43,361 nucleotides of DNA from assembly GCF_000214495.1 (NCBI RefSeq), contig NZ_AFIJ01000018.1, positions 1 to 43,361 of the forward strand. Direction: 5' to 3'. The position numbers were made by a program, and so were the translations under genes. Source of the stretch: Megasphaera lornae. Its GTDB lineage: Bacteria; Bacillota; Negativicutes; Veillonellales; Megasphaeraceae. How positions within the stretch are numbered: position 1 is the first letter of the stretch; each line of letters starts with the position of its first letter. The notes beneath the pieces were generated by a model. That model saw only the letters and a list, made by a program, of their open reading frames with translations, had not been told where the DNA came from and searched no databases. Positions 36,223 to 43,337 of the stretch are shown piece after piece.

Positions 36223-37015
36223 GATTTCCTTCCTTATCTCCCTTTCGAAAAGCATGTGTAAACGACGGATTATATAAACAACTGCGTTCATATACAGCAC
36301 CTAAAAAATGTCCTACCAAAATCAATGCCGTATGCGTAATGTTCGCCTTCCTTCCGGTAGCCGCTAACGAACCTAACGTACAAGAAAGTATTTTTTCATC
36401 CGCCCACGATACTTTATATACAATGGCCGCCGGCGTATCTTTTGCATAGCCGCCTTGTAATAATTCGTCCTGCACCTGTGCAATGTGACCGGCACTTAAA
36501 AAAATAACCATTGTCGCAGTATGGGTCGCATAGTTATGAATTTCCTGTCTTTCCGGCACCGGTGTACGCCCGCCGTAACGAGTAATAATAACGGATTGGC
36601 TAATTCCCGGAACTGTATATTCCGCAGCCATAGCGGCCGCGGCCGCAGTAAAGGAGCTGACTCCCGGGATAACGAAAAAGGGCACGGCGGCTTGCCGTAA
36701 GCCGGCTATTTGTTCACGTATGGCACCGTATAACGAAGGATCTCCTGTATGCAGCCGCACGATACAATGTCCCTGTGCGGCTTCTTTACACATAATATGC
36801 AGAATTTCTTCCAAGGTCAACGCGGCGCTGTTATAACAACGACATGCCGGGCGGGCATAAGAAAGTAATTGCGGATTTACTAAAGAGCCGGCATAAATGA
36901 TGCAGTCGGCAATCGTCAACAATTCTTTTCCCCGTAACGTAATCAAGTCGGGATCACCCGGGCCGGCGCCGACAAAATATACGGTTCCCGTCGTTCCTTC
37001 GTTTCGTTTATCCAT
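36215..37015 (-). CDS. cobM: Precorrin-4/cobalt-precorrin-4 C11-methyltransferase (CobM/CbiF)
   Basis: SAM-dependent methylation of C11. The 266 residues show VYFVGAGPGDPDLITLRGKE near 12-31, YAGSLVNP near 41-48, LHTGDPSLYGAI near 82-93 and a central PGVSSFTAAAA. AAGGAGAAGG upstream sets the ATG at 37015. A 90-base gap separates it from the ABC ATPase gene; no promoter is obvious there, so it is probably cotranscribed. Confidence 0.94.
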   Translation of the reverse strand: MDKRNEGTTGTVYFVGAGPGDPDLITLRGKELLTIADCIIYAGSLVNPQLLSYARPACRCYNSAALTLEEILHIMCKEAAQGHCIVRLHTGDPSLYGAIREQIAGLRQAAVPFFVIPGVSSFTAAAAAMAAEYTVPGISQSVIITRYGGRTPVPERQEIHNYATHTATMVIFLSAGHIAQVQDELLQGGYAKDTPAAIVYKVSWADEKILSCTLGSLAATGRKANITHTALILVGHFLGAVYERSCLYNPSFTHAFRKGDKEGNHG

Positions 37016-37105
37016 GACCTTCTCCTTTTTTAGCTTGAATGATCCCCTACGGTATGGAATCTGCACGTATAACCCGCTTTTTTATCGTAATCTCACATAC
37101 TTTTT

Positions 37106-37897
37106 TTAATTTTCATCGGTAGAAAGCGGGATTATTGCCTGTCCTCCGCTTTTTAACCTAACGACTTCACTTTGAATATGAAAAACGGAAGCCAGTAATG
37201 CCGGCGTAACCGTAGTCTCCGGCTTGCCGCAAGCAACTACTTTGCCGGCTTTCATTACCAATATACGCTGTGCATATTGTAAGGCCGAATTAATATCATG
37301 GAGAACAATGAGTATAGTTAAACGGAAACGAGTACATATCGTTTGTAACCGTTGTAACAGCTGTAATTGATGATACATATCCAAATAGACCGTCGGTTCA
37401 TCCAATAACAAAATTTTTGCTTCCTGAGCCAATAAAACGGCCAGCCAAACACGTTGTTGTTCGCCGCCGGAAAGTTCCGCAACCGGAAGCATAGCCTTAT
37501 CCGTTAGTTGCACGGCTTGTAACGCGGCATTTACCCATTCTTCATCTTTACGGGTTCCGCCTCTATAAAATCGTTGATAGGGAAAACGTCCTAACCGTAC
37601 TAAATTGCGTACTTGTATCGCTTCCGGCACCATATGCGTTTGCGGCAAAATGGCGATCTGTCGGGCTAATTGTTTACGGCTATACCGCTGCAAGGGGATC
37701 TGTTGAACTTGAATACTACCGCTTGTATAGGGAAGGGAACGATTTAAGGTATGCAATAAGGTACTTTTCCCGCACCCGTTAGGCCCCATAACGGCAATGA
37801 TTTCCCCTTCATAGGCGGTAAATGAAATATCTTGTAATACGAGTTTTTTATTACGAAAAACATGCACATGATTTACTTCCAATGTAGAAGCGGACAT
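37106..37897 (-). CDS. ABC importer ATPase, FecCD/BtuCD family
   Basis: ATPase of a type II importer. The 263 residues show Walker A GPNGCGKSTLLH near 35-46, a Q-loop ILPQTHM, signature LSGGEQQRV near 141-149, and Walker B LLLDEPTVYLD near 162-172. The family takes up vitamin B12, cobinamide, heme or iron-siderophore. The linkage to corrin genes points to a corrinoid, but this is inference. Confidence 0.92.
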   Translation of the reverse strand: MSASTLEVNHVHVFRNKKLVLQDISFTAYEGEIIAVMGPNGCGKSTLLHTLNRSLPYTSGSIQVQQIPLQRYSRKQLARQIAILPQTHMVPEAIQVRNLVRLGRFPYQRFYRGGTRKDEEWVNAALQAVQLTDKAMLPVAELSGGEQQRVWLAVLLAQEAKILLLDEPTVYLDMYHQLQLLQRLQTICTRFRLTILIVLHDINSALQYAQRILVMKAGKVVACGKPETTVTPALLASVFHIQSEVVRLKSGGQAIIPLSTDEN

Positions 37898-37899
37898 AG

Positions 37900-38910
37900 T
37901 TATACTTCCTTTCGCAATAAAAAAAGAAAAAAAGGCGCTCCTAATAAAGCCATAATAAGACCTACCGGCAATTCTACCGGGGCAAAAAGTAAGCGCGCGA
38001 CAGTATCACTGAACAGCATCACCGCACTTCCTAAAAAGACGGAAGCCGGTACGACAAAACGATAATCTTCACCGATTAATAACTTTACTATATGCGGCAC
38101 AACCAATCCGACAAAACCGATTAATCCGCCTACGCTTACTGCCCCTGCTGCCAACAATGCCGCCACGGCAAGTAATAATAAGCGCGTTCTTTCCACGGCC
38201 ACTCCCAAGCCGCGAGCCATATCATCGCCCAACCGGAGCATATTTAAATAATAGGAACCGGCAAACGTCAATATAATTCCCGCTACGGTATACGGATACA
38301 ACAGCGTAACGTCATTCCAACCGGCATTTCCCAATCCCCCGATCAGCCACATTAATGCACCGTGTACGCGATCACTATAAAAAATAAGCAGTCCTGAAAT
38401 ACAAGCGCCCAGAAAAGCGGAAACCGCCACCCCGGCTAAAATAATGCGTACCGGTCGCATCCCGTCCTTCCAGGCCAATACATAAATTAAAACGGCAGTG
38501 CCGATGGCGCCAATAAACGCTAACGGCGGTAATAAACGGATACATTGCGGTACAAAAATCAACACTATCATGCCGACAATACCGGCACCGGCAGACACGC
38601 CGATGAGATGAGGATCCGCTAGAGGATTACGTAATACGGCTTGCAATATTAAACCGGATAAAGATAAATCGGCACCTACCATTGCGCCCGTAATAGCTCG
38701 CGGCAAGCGTACATTTAAGATAATTTGTGAGGCCATGTCCGTTTCCGGATACAAAAGAATATACAATACTTTTTTTAAAGGAAAAAAAACGGGCCCGTAA
38801 AGAATGGCTTGCAGAAAAGCAACCAGAGCCGTCAATCCGAATAACACCGGGAGCAGCCGGGGCCAAAAACGCTTTCTTCGCATAGTTTGCGACCAATTAT
38901 ATTGTTGCAT
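37900..38910 (-). CDS. ABC importer permease, FecCD/BtuC family
   Basis: A 336-residue membrane protein with about nine or ten hydrophobic helices. Typical FecCD sequence includes LNVRLPRAITGAMVGADLSL near 65-84, LADPHLIGVSAGAGI near 95-109 and GFVGLVVPHIVKLL in the C-terminal half. GGAGAGG favours the ATG at 38910 over 38925. It overlaps the binding-protein gene by 14 bases. Confidence 0.92.
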   Translation of the reverse strand: MQQYNWSQTMRRKRFWPRLLPVLFGLTALVAFLQAILYGPVFFPLKKVLYILLYPETDMASQIILNVRLPRAITGAMVGADLSLSGLILQAVLRNPLADPHLIGVSAGAGIVGMIVLIFVPQCIRLLPPLAFIGAIGTAVLIYVLAWKDGMRPVRIILAGVAVSAFLGACISGLLIFYSDRVHGALMWLIGGLGNAGWNDVTLLYPYTVAGIILTFAGSYYLNMLRLGDDMARGLGVAVERTRLLLLAVAALLAAGAVSVGGLIGFVGLVVPHIVKLLIGEDYRFVVPASVFLGSAVMLFSDTVARLLFAPVELPVGLIMALLGAPFFLFLLRKEV

Positions 38911-39883
38911 CAAATGCCTCTCCATAAATTAATTTTGCCATATAGCGTAACGCTTTATCGTAATCCATACCGGGGCTGACCAGAAAATATTGCTCCGGCA
39001 ACACATATACCTGCCCCGTACGTACTGCACGCAAGTGCGCCCACGACGGATTCGCTTTCAGATCGGTCCGCAATCTTTTATCTATTTTGTCGGGAGACCC
39101 CATAGCGGTAAATAAAATAACATCCGGGTCCGCCGCTAACAGCGCTTCCATACTGTACGGAACTTTTTCTTTGGTTATTCCGGCTTTCCCTGTCGGACAG
39201 GTTACATTTTGCACCCGCAACAATCGCGCCATATCGCCGGCAATACTGTCCGATAACTCTACGGTCACCGCCCCGGGCGTAACATGAAGAATCGCTGCTG
39301 TTTTTGTCCTGTTAGGCAGTTTGTTGAGTACTTGCTGTATCTTTTTGTCCAAAACGGTTTGCGCCATTGCCGCTTGCTGCGGACATCCGTAGATTTGTCC
39401 CATAATTTGTAATGCACGGGTTGCTTCCTGCCGGGTTTTCGTTTTAAGCGCTATGACAGGTATTTGATTTTGTTCACACAGTGGCAATAATTTTTCTTGA
39501 CTATGCGCCCCGATAATTATTAAATCAGGTTGCAACGCCAAGACTTTTTCCATACTGACAGCATATACAGGGCCTACTTCCGTAGCCTGTATATACTGTG
39601 AAGGTATATGTATTTGCTTGGAACGTACAGTTGTTCTGCCGACAATCGGTCCGTTTACAGCCGCGGAAAAGGATAATAGCGAAGTCGTTAAAATGATCAC
39701 TCGTTGCGGCTTGGCAGATAAAGTTACAGTACGTCCGAGATCATCATGAATAACCGCATAGGCCGGTTTTTGTGCCCGATTTTGTATCGGCACGAAGCCG
39801 CCTGATACACCGCAGCCGCTTACACAAAGACTGAGACTTATTCCAATTATTATCCATAGGACGGATTTTATTTTTTCTTTCAT
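38897..39883 (-). CDS. ABC importer substrate-binding lipoprotein, BtuF/FepB-like
   Basis: A 328-residue binding protein with signal peptide (MKEKIK then a hydrophobic stretch) and a lipobox ending VSGC, so Cys24 is lipidated and the protein is anchored outside the membrane. The mature part has DDLGRTVTLSAKPQRVIIL and a two-lobe BtuF-like pattern (ALQPDLIIIGAHSQEKL, then AADPDVILFTAMG). Ligand probably cobalamin or a precursor from context, but siderophores are possible. Confidence 0.9.
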   Translation of the reverse strand: MKEKIKSVLWIIIGISLSLCVSGCGVSGGFVPIQNRAQKPAYAVIHDDLGRTVTLSAKPQRVIILTTSLLSFSAAVNGPIVGRTTVRSKQIHIPSQYIQATEVGPVYAVSMEKVLALQPDLIIIGAHSQEKLLPLCEQNQIPVIALKTKTRQEATRALQIMGQIYGCPQQAAMAQTVLDKKIQQVLNKLPNRTKTAAILHVTPGAVTVELSDSIAGDMARLLRVQNVTCPTGKAGITKEKVPYSMEALLAADPDVILFTAMGSPDKIDKRLRTDLKANPSWAHLRAVRTGQVYVLPEQYFLVSPGMDYDKALRYMAKLIYGEAFDATI

Positions 39884-40189
39884 TATGCCCGCTCTTTCTT
39901 TGAAAAAGTATACGTTATCCCCGCGGTTCATTGCCGAACCGGAACGGAAGCATGCCGCTATTCGACATATGTCCTAAGGGGCCGCCGGGAAGCATAACGC
40001 CACGTGCCGCGTTGGCATTGATGGCAACCCTCTTATTTATTTCTCCCCGTCCCTTTATCCGATCCGCCCTTACGTACTGTTTTTCTGCGCTTTCCTGCAT
40101 AAGGAGAAAATTCGGATCGTACGGAAACGACTAAAAAATATCTTACCGCTACTATATATTTTTATGTATCGCTAATGGCTCGTTACACG
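39884..40189 (-). promoter_or_regulatory. Structured GC-rich leader of the corrinoid operon
   Basis: The position and size suit a riboswitch, but the cobalamin consensus (the conserved GCCCCCGC and GCCACTG blocks) is not seen. Plus-strand coordinates: outer pairs CCGT (40047-40050)/ACGG (40121-40124), then CGATCCG (40060-40066)/CGGATCG (40113-40119), then CCTTA (40068-40072)/TAAGG (40100-40104). A second domain has AACGC/GCGTT (39996-40013) and CGGTTC/GAACCG (39924-39941). The loop of the last contains TTGCC, complementary to GGCAA at 40023-40027, a possible pseudoknot. GGAAGCAT is repeated at 39946 and 39988. A 61-codon minus-strand ORF (39915-40100) crosses it but lacks a ribosome site. Confidence 0.5.
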
Positions 40190-40945
40190 TTATGATACAT
40201 GACAAGCTGTACAATGAGGATTCTTCGCAAACGGAATGCGACGAAAAGTCATGCGTACTCCGTCATATACGAGTAAGGTACCGAGCAGGAGTTCGCCCGT
40301 ACCGGTTAAATATTTAACGGCTTCCGTTGCTTGTAATGTCCCGACAGTACCGGCTACGGCGCCTAAAATGCCGACATCTTTACTTGTAGGAACTGTCCCG
40401 ACCTGCGGTTCTTCTTCAAAAAAGCACCGATAACAGGGCCCTTTACCGGGAACATACGTCATTAATTGCCCCTGCATCGCTAATACGCCGGCATGAATAA
40501 AAGGTTTTCGCATCGCTACACAAACATCATTGATTAAAAATTTAGCGGCAAAATTGTCCGTACCGTCCAAAATAATATCATAATTTTCTGCGCAGATCAT
40601 TTGCCGTAAAGAATCGGCAGTGGCACGTTCATAATACGTATGTAAATGTACGTGACTGTTTAATTCCTGTAACCGTGTTCGGGCCGATTCGACTTTGGCT
40701 TTACCGATTGTTTTTTCCGTATGTAAAATCTGACGTTGTAAATTAGACAAATCCACCCTGTCTTCATCAACGATTCCCAATGTTCCGACCCCGGCGGCAG
40801 TTAAATACAAAGCAACCGGTGAGCCTAAACCGCCGGCACCTACTAACAATACTTTGCTTTGTAATAATTTTTCCTGCCCTTGTATTCCTATAGCGGCGAC
40901 TAATATATTTCTTTCATATCTTTCTTTTTCCTTTGATGATAACAT
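40190..40945 (-). CDS. MoeB/ThiF/HesA-family E1-like adenylyltransferase
   Basis: Adenylates the C-terminus of a small sulfur-carrier or other peptide. The 251 residues show the nucleotide site GAGGLGSP at 36-43, VDEDRVDLSNLQRQ near 59-72 and DGTDNF in the middle. The zinc pairs are CYRC in the C-terminal half and CTAC at 245-248. The segment GTVPTSKDVGILG replaces the usual loop with the ThiF-type cysteine, so it is closer to MoeB. No ThiS/MoaD partner is adjacent. It lies upstream of the corrinoid leader, and a link to that operon is unproven. Confidence 0.88.
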   Translation of the reverse strand: MLSSKEKERYERNILVAAIGIQGQEKLLQSKVLLVGAGGLGSPVALYLTAAGVGTLGIVDEDRVDLSNLQRQILHTEKTIGKAKVESARTRLQELNSHVHLHTYYERATADSLRQMICAENYDIILDGTDNFAAKFLINDVCVAMRKPFIHAGVLAMQGQLMTYVPGKGPCYRCFFEEEPQVGTVPTSKDVGILGAVAGTVGTLQATEAVKYLTGTGELLLGTLLVYDGVRMTFRRIPFAKNPHCTACHVS

Positions 40946-40962
40946 ACTTTCACTCCTTATAT

Positions 40963-40994
40963 AAAGTGTTTCCTACACTTTGACTTTTATTATA
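40963..40994 (-). promoter_or_regulatory. Promoter -10 and inverted repeat before the E1-like gene
   Basis: TATAAT on the minus strand at 40989-40994 is followed by the inverted repeat AAAGTGT (40963-40969)/ACACTTT (40975-40981) with a 5-base gap, between the -10 and the start codon. It may be an operator; no good -35 is seen. Confidence 0.4.
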
Positions 40995-41089
40995 CTATGC
41001 TTTAGCGGAGAGGAAAATAAAATTTATACAACCGTTGCTTAGACAATAAAGATATTTCCATTATTTTATCAGCGAACTATAAAAAAAAC

Positions 41090-41118
41090 TTGTCAGGTTT
41101 TAAAAATCGTGTTATCAT
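41090..41118 (+). promoter_or_regulatory. Promoter of tRNA-Arg
   Basis: TTGTCA at 41090-41095, a 17-base spacer and TATCAT at 41113-41118; the tRNA begins 26 bases later. Confidence 0.75.
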
Positions 41119-41144
41119 ATTCAAGTATTATTAAAAAGTGTTAT

Positions 41145-41219
41145 GCGCCTATAGCTCAGGGGATAGAGCACCGGTCTCCGGAACCGGGTGCGAAGGTTCG
41201 AATCCTTCTAGGCGCACCA
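41145..41219 (+). tRNA. tRNA-Arg (CCG)
   Basis: A complete 75-nt cloverleaf with encoded CCA. Acceptor arms 41145-41151 and 41209-41215 pair perfectly. The anticodon stem CCGGT/ACCGG encloses CTCCGGA with anticodon CCG, and the T loop is TTCGAAT. It reads the arginine codon CGG. Confidence 0.95.
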
Positions 41220-41223
41220 TATT

Positions 41224-41262
41224 AAAAAAGAGGTTTTACTTAAGGTAAAACCTCTTTTTTAA
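41224..41262 (+). terminator. Terminator of tRNA-Arg
   Basis: A perfect stem of at least 10 bp (41230-41239 with 41245-41254), extended by A-T pairs, ending in six T. Confidence 0.9.
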
Positions 41263-41347
41263 TATGAAATAACCGGAGTTTGATTAATTTATGATTTTCA
41301 ATTCCCATTCTCTTTCTATACGCCGCTATAATAAAAAGGGGTATTGC

Positions 41348-41737
41348 TTATGCATCTTGTGTCACACGACGCTTATGAAGCTTACGTTTGCTTTTCAAAT
41401 ACGCTTGATACTGCACTTCCAAAACAGCATCTACCGTTTCTTTACCGACCGGCAACAAAGAACGATATTTAAAAATAAGATCTTGTTCTTCTTGCGAATA
41501 CGTAATCACCGGTAAGGACACATCCATCGGCACATCATAGCCCATAAGCCATGCCAATGATACGCCGTAAGACGTGCTGATAATGTATAAGTTGTCTTGT
41601 TTCGGGGTGATTTTTCCGGAAATGTACTGACACATAGCAGAACGGGAAATTCCCATAATTTTGCTTAAACCTGCTTGGCTGATACGTTTTACTTCCAATA
41701 ATTCTTTAAGTCGATCCGCTGTTGTAAATTCTCGCAT
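41348..41737 (-). CDS. XRE-family helix-turn-helix regulator
   Basis: The 129 residues begin with a Cro/CI-type helix-turn-helix: RLKELLEVKRISQAGLSKIM near 9-28 and GISRSAMCQYISGKITPK near 29-46. An acidic linker and a basic C-terminal tail (KSKRKLHKRR) follow. No phage or plasmid genes are nearby, so it is more likely a stand-alone chromosomal regulator. Target and ligand unknown. The 5' side (41738 onward) faces the AdoMet-decarboxylase-like gene, leaving a shared intergenic region. Confidence 0.88.
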   Translation of the reverse strand: MREFTTADRLKELLEVKRISQAGLSKIMGISRSAMCQYISGKITPKQDNLYIISTSYGVSLAWLMGYDVPMDVSLPVITYSQEEQDLIFKYRSLLPVGKETVDAVLEVQYQAYLKSKRKLHKRRVTQDA

Positions 41738-42127
41738 GTTACTGTTCCTTTCTCTATCCGAAGGTTTGAGGATGAAACTGTCCGTTCACAAATGACATCG
41801 TTTCGTATTTTATTATATTTCTTACTTTATTTTATCATATTTTTTCAAAAAAAGAACCGCCATTCTTATTTTTTCTAGTCTATATTTGCATTTTTATAAT
41901 ACTTCTATTCCATTTTGATAATTAAAAATTCATTGTTTATTATACATCATATCGTATAAGGAATACTTCCTGCCGCTTCAGTTTCACGGCATTACTATTT
42001 TACGAAAGAGGCACATCCTATTGTTCCGATTTCTTTCCGCTTATTTTTTTATACATACTTTGTCGTTAAAAGAGTATAATGCAAAATTCATGCCGGATTA
42101 CTTAAAAAAGTATCCCTTCCTACTTCG
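41738..42127. other. AT-rich divergent intergenic region
   Basis: About 390 bases between the divergent XRE and AdoMet-decarboxylase-like genes. It has no reading frame with coding character. A TATAAT on the minus strand (41812-41817) may serve the XRE gene, and another on the plus strand at 42075-42080 lacks a good -35. No repeats or RNA signatures were recognised. Confidence 0.5.
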
Positions 42128-42156
42128 TTTACAAGCAAAAGAAAAAAGTATATAAT
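42128..42156 (+). promoter_or_regulatory. Promoter of the AdoMet-decarboxylase-like gene
   Basis: TTTACA at 42128-42133, a 17-base spacer and TATAAT at 42151-42156. Transcription would start near 42163, which rules out an upstream in-frame start and supports the ATG at 42185. Confidence 0.8.
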
Positions 42157-42184
42157 GATAGTAATTACAATACAGGTGAGATTT

Positions 42185-42679
42185 ATGAAGAACACATTAG
42201 GAAACCATTTATTAATTGATTTTTATAATTGTCAGGCTTCTTTTGCCTGTCCGGAGGCCTTGCATCCATTAATAGAAGCCGCGTTTTCCGCGGTAGATTT
42301 ACCGCTGTATAGTTGGCAGGATTATCATTGTGACGGCGAGTTCATTTGCAGCGCCATTACCGATCATGGTCATATTACTATTCATTATTACGATGTACTG
42401 GCTTATGCAGCTGTTGATATTTACATATTTAATTCCAACCGTTCGCTGAATCGTATGATGGGTGCCTTAAAACGATTATTTCAATCGGATAGGATAAAAG
42501 CTACCGCAGTTCGTCGCGGTGACTTCGGCGTTATTCGCGATATGAAACCGAAAAAAAAGACCAAATTAACTACGATTCGTCGTGTTAAAACGACAGGTGC
42601 TAAAATTCGCAAGACCAGTGTCAGTATGTTTCATATTTTGCGTCATCCCCAACGTAATCAACGACGCTATAAACATTAA
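42185..42679 (+). CDS. AdoMet decarboxylase-like protein lacking catalytic residues, with basic tail
   Basis: The 164 residues align by eye with the short (class 1A, SpeH/T. maritima-type) AdoMet decarboxylase from LGNHLLIDFYNC at 5-16 through HITIH at 63-67 to AYAAVDIYIF at 73-82. The pyruvoyl-forming serine of the ESH motif is Gly62 here, and the catalytic cysteine position is Phe82; only the nearby His67 is kept. It therefore should neither self-cleave nor decarboxylate. Residues 119-164 form a strongly basic tail (KPKKKTKL, RRVKTTGAKIRK, RNQRRYKH) not found in the enzyme. GGTGAG lies before the ATG. A regulator of SpeD, an AdoMet sensor or a nucleic-acid binder are possible roles; none is shown. 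Confidence 0.75.
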   Translation: MKNTLGNHLLIDFYNCQASFACPEALHPLIEAAFSAVDLPLYSWQDYHCDGEFICSAITDHGHITIHYYDVLAYAAVDIYIFNSNRSLNRMMGALKRLFQSDRIKATAVRRGDFGVIRDMKPKKKTKLTTIRRVKTTGAKIRKTSVSMFHILRHPQRNQRRYKH

Positions 42680-42707
42680 CAGGTCCGGCAGAAAGGGTTT
42701 GTATATC

Positions 42708-43313
42708 ATGTATATGGTTTCTCTGCTCCACACTGCAGGTATAGATAAAGAAGAACTGAATTCTCTTGATACCATTACTGCGGAATTGTTGAAATTTTTA
42801 CAATTTAAAAACCGGCGCTTATACATGCACAGTTTACAAGTTGCCAATTACAGCATCAGTATTTCCGCTAAACTGGCATTGCCGAAAAGTGAATGTGAAC
42901 AAATAAAATATGCCGCTTTACTTCATGACATCGGCTTATTATTTTTATCCAACCAATTACTCAATAAGCGGCCTTACTTAAATCGCACGGAAAAAGCGAT
43001 GTATCGTCGCCATGCAGCTGCCGGCGGCAATGTGCTGGAAAATATACCTTGTTGCCAAGATATTATCCCGTATATCAGTGCACACCATGAACGTTGGGAC
43101 GGCTCCGGTTTTCCTCGTCATTTGCGAGGTACCAATATTCCTTTGGGCGCACGTATTATTGCCGTTGCCGATTATTATGACACCACTATAAATCCCTCTA
43201 CCGAGTATTGGGCTAAAACTAAACAACAAGCAGTAAATGAGCTGTTCAGCGCTTCGGGATTACTCTTTGATCCGGAAATTGTCAAAGCCTTTATTGAAAC
43301 CTTAGGAAATTAA
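42708..43313 (+). CDS. HD-GYP-type phosphohydrolase-like protein
   Basis: The 201 residues carry an HD-GYP domain with metal ligands in order: His41, LLHDIG at 71-76 (His73, Asp74), His102, HH at 126-127 and Asp155. The signature is DGSGFP at 131-136, GFP instead of GYP. The family degrades cyclic di-GMP or related dinucleotides. No receiver or sensory domain is attached, so an N-terminal segment of about 35 residues is all that precedes the fold. GAAAGGG lies before the ATG at 42708, 28 bases after the AdoMet-decarboxylase-like gene, and the two are probably cotranscribed. Confidence 0.85.
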   Translation: MYMVSLLHTAGIDKEELNSLDTITAELLKFLQFKNRRLYMHSLQVANYSISISAKLALPKSECEQIKYAALLHDIGLLFLSNQLLNKRPYLNRTEKAMYRRHAAAGGNVLENIPCCQDIIPYISAHHERWDGSGFPRHLRGTNIPLGARIIAVADYYDTTINPSTEYWAKTKQQAVNELFSASGLLFDPEIVKAFIETLGN

Positions 43314-43334
43314 GACTAAAAAATTAAGACTAAA
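43307..43334 (+). repeat. 14-bp tandem duplication over the HD-GYP stop codon
   Basis: The unit at 43307-43320, which includes the TAA stop, is repeated exactly at 43321-43334, just before the terminator. Confidence 0.85.
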
Positions 43335-43337
43335 AAA

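Noticed and set aside
39884-40189. Standard cobalamin riboswitch
   Set aside because: The conserved GGGAA/GGTG, GCCCCCGC and GCCACTG blocks are not visible on either strand, so the standard name is not used; a divergent member remains possible.
41348-41737. Prophage or plasmid repressor
   Set aside because: The XRE protein is phage-like in fold only; there is no integrase, attachment repeat or structural gene although tRNA-Arg is adjacent.
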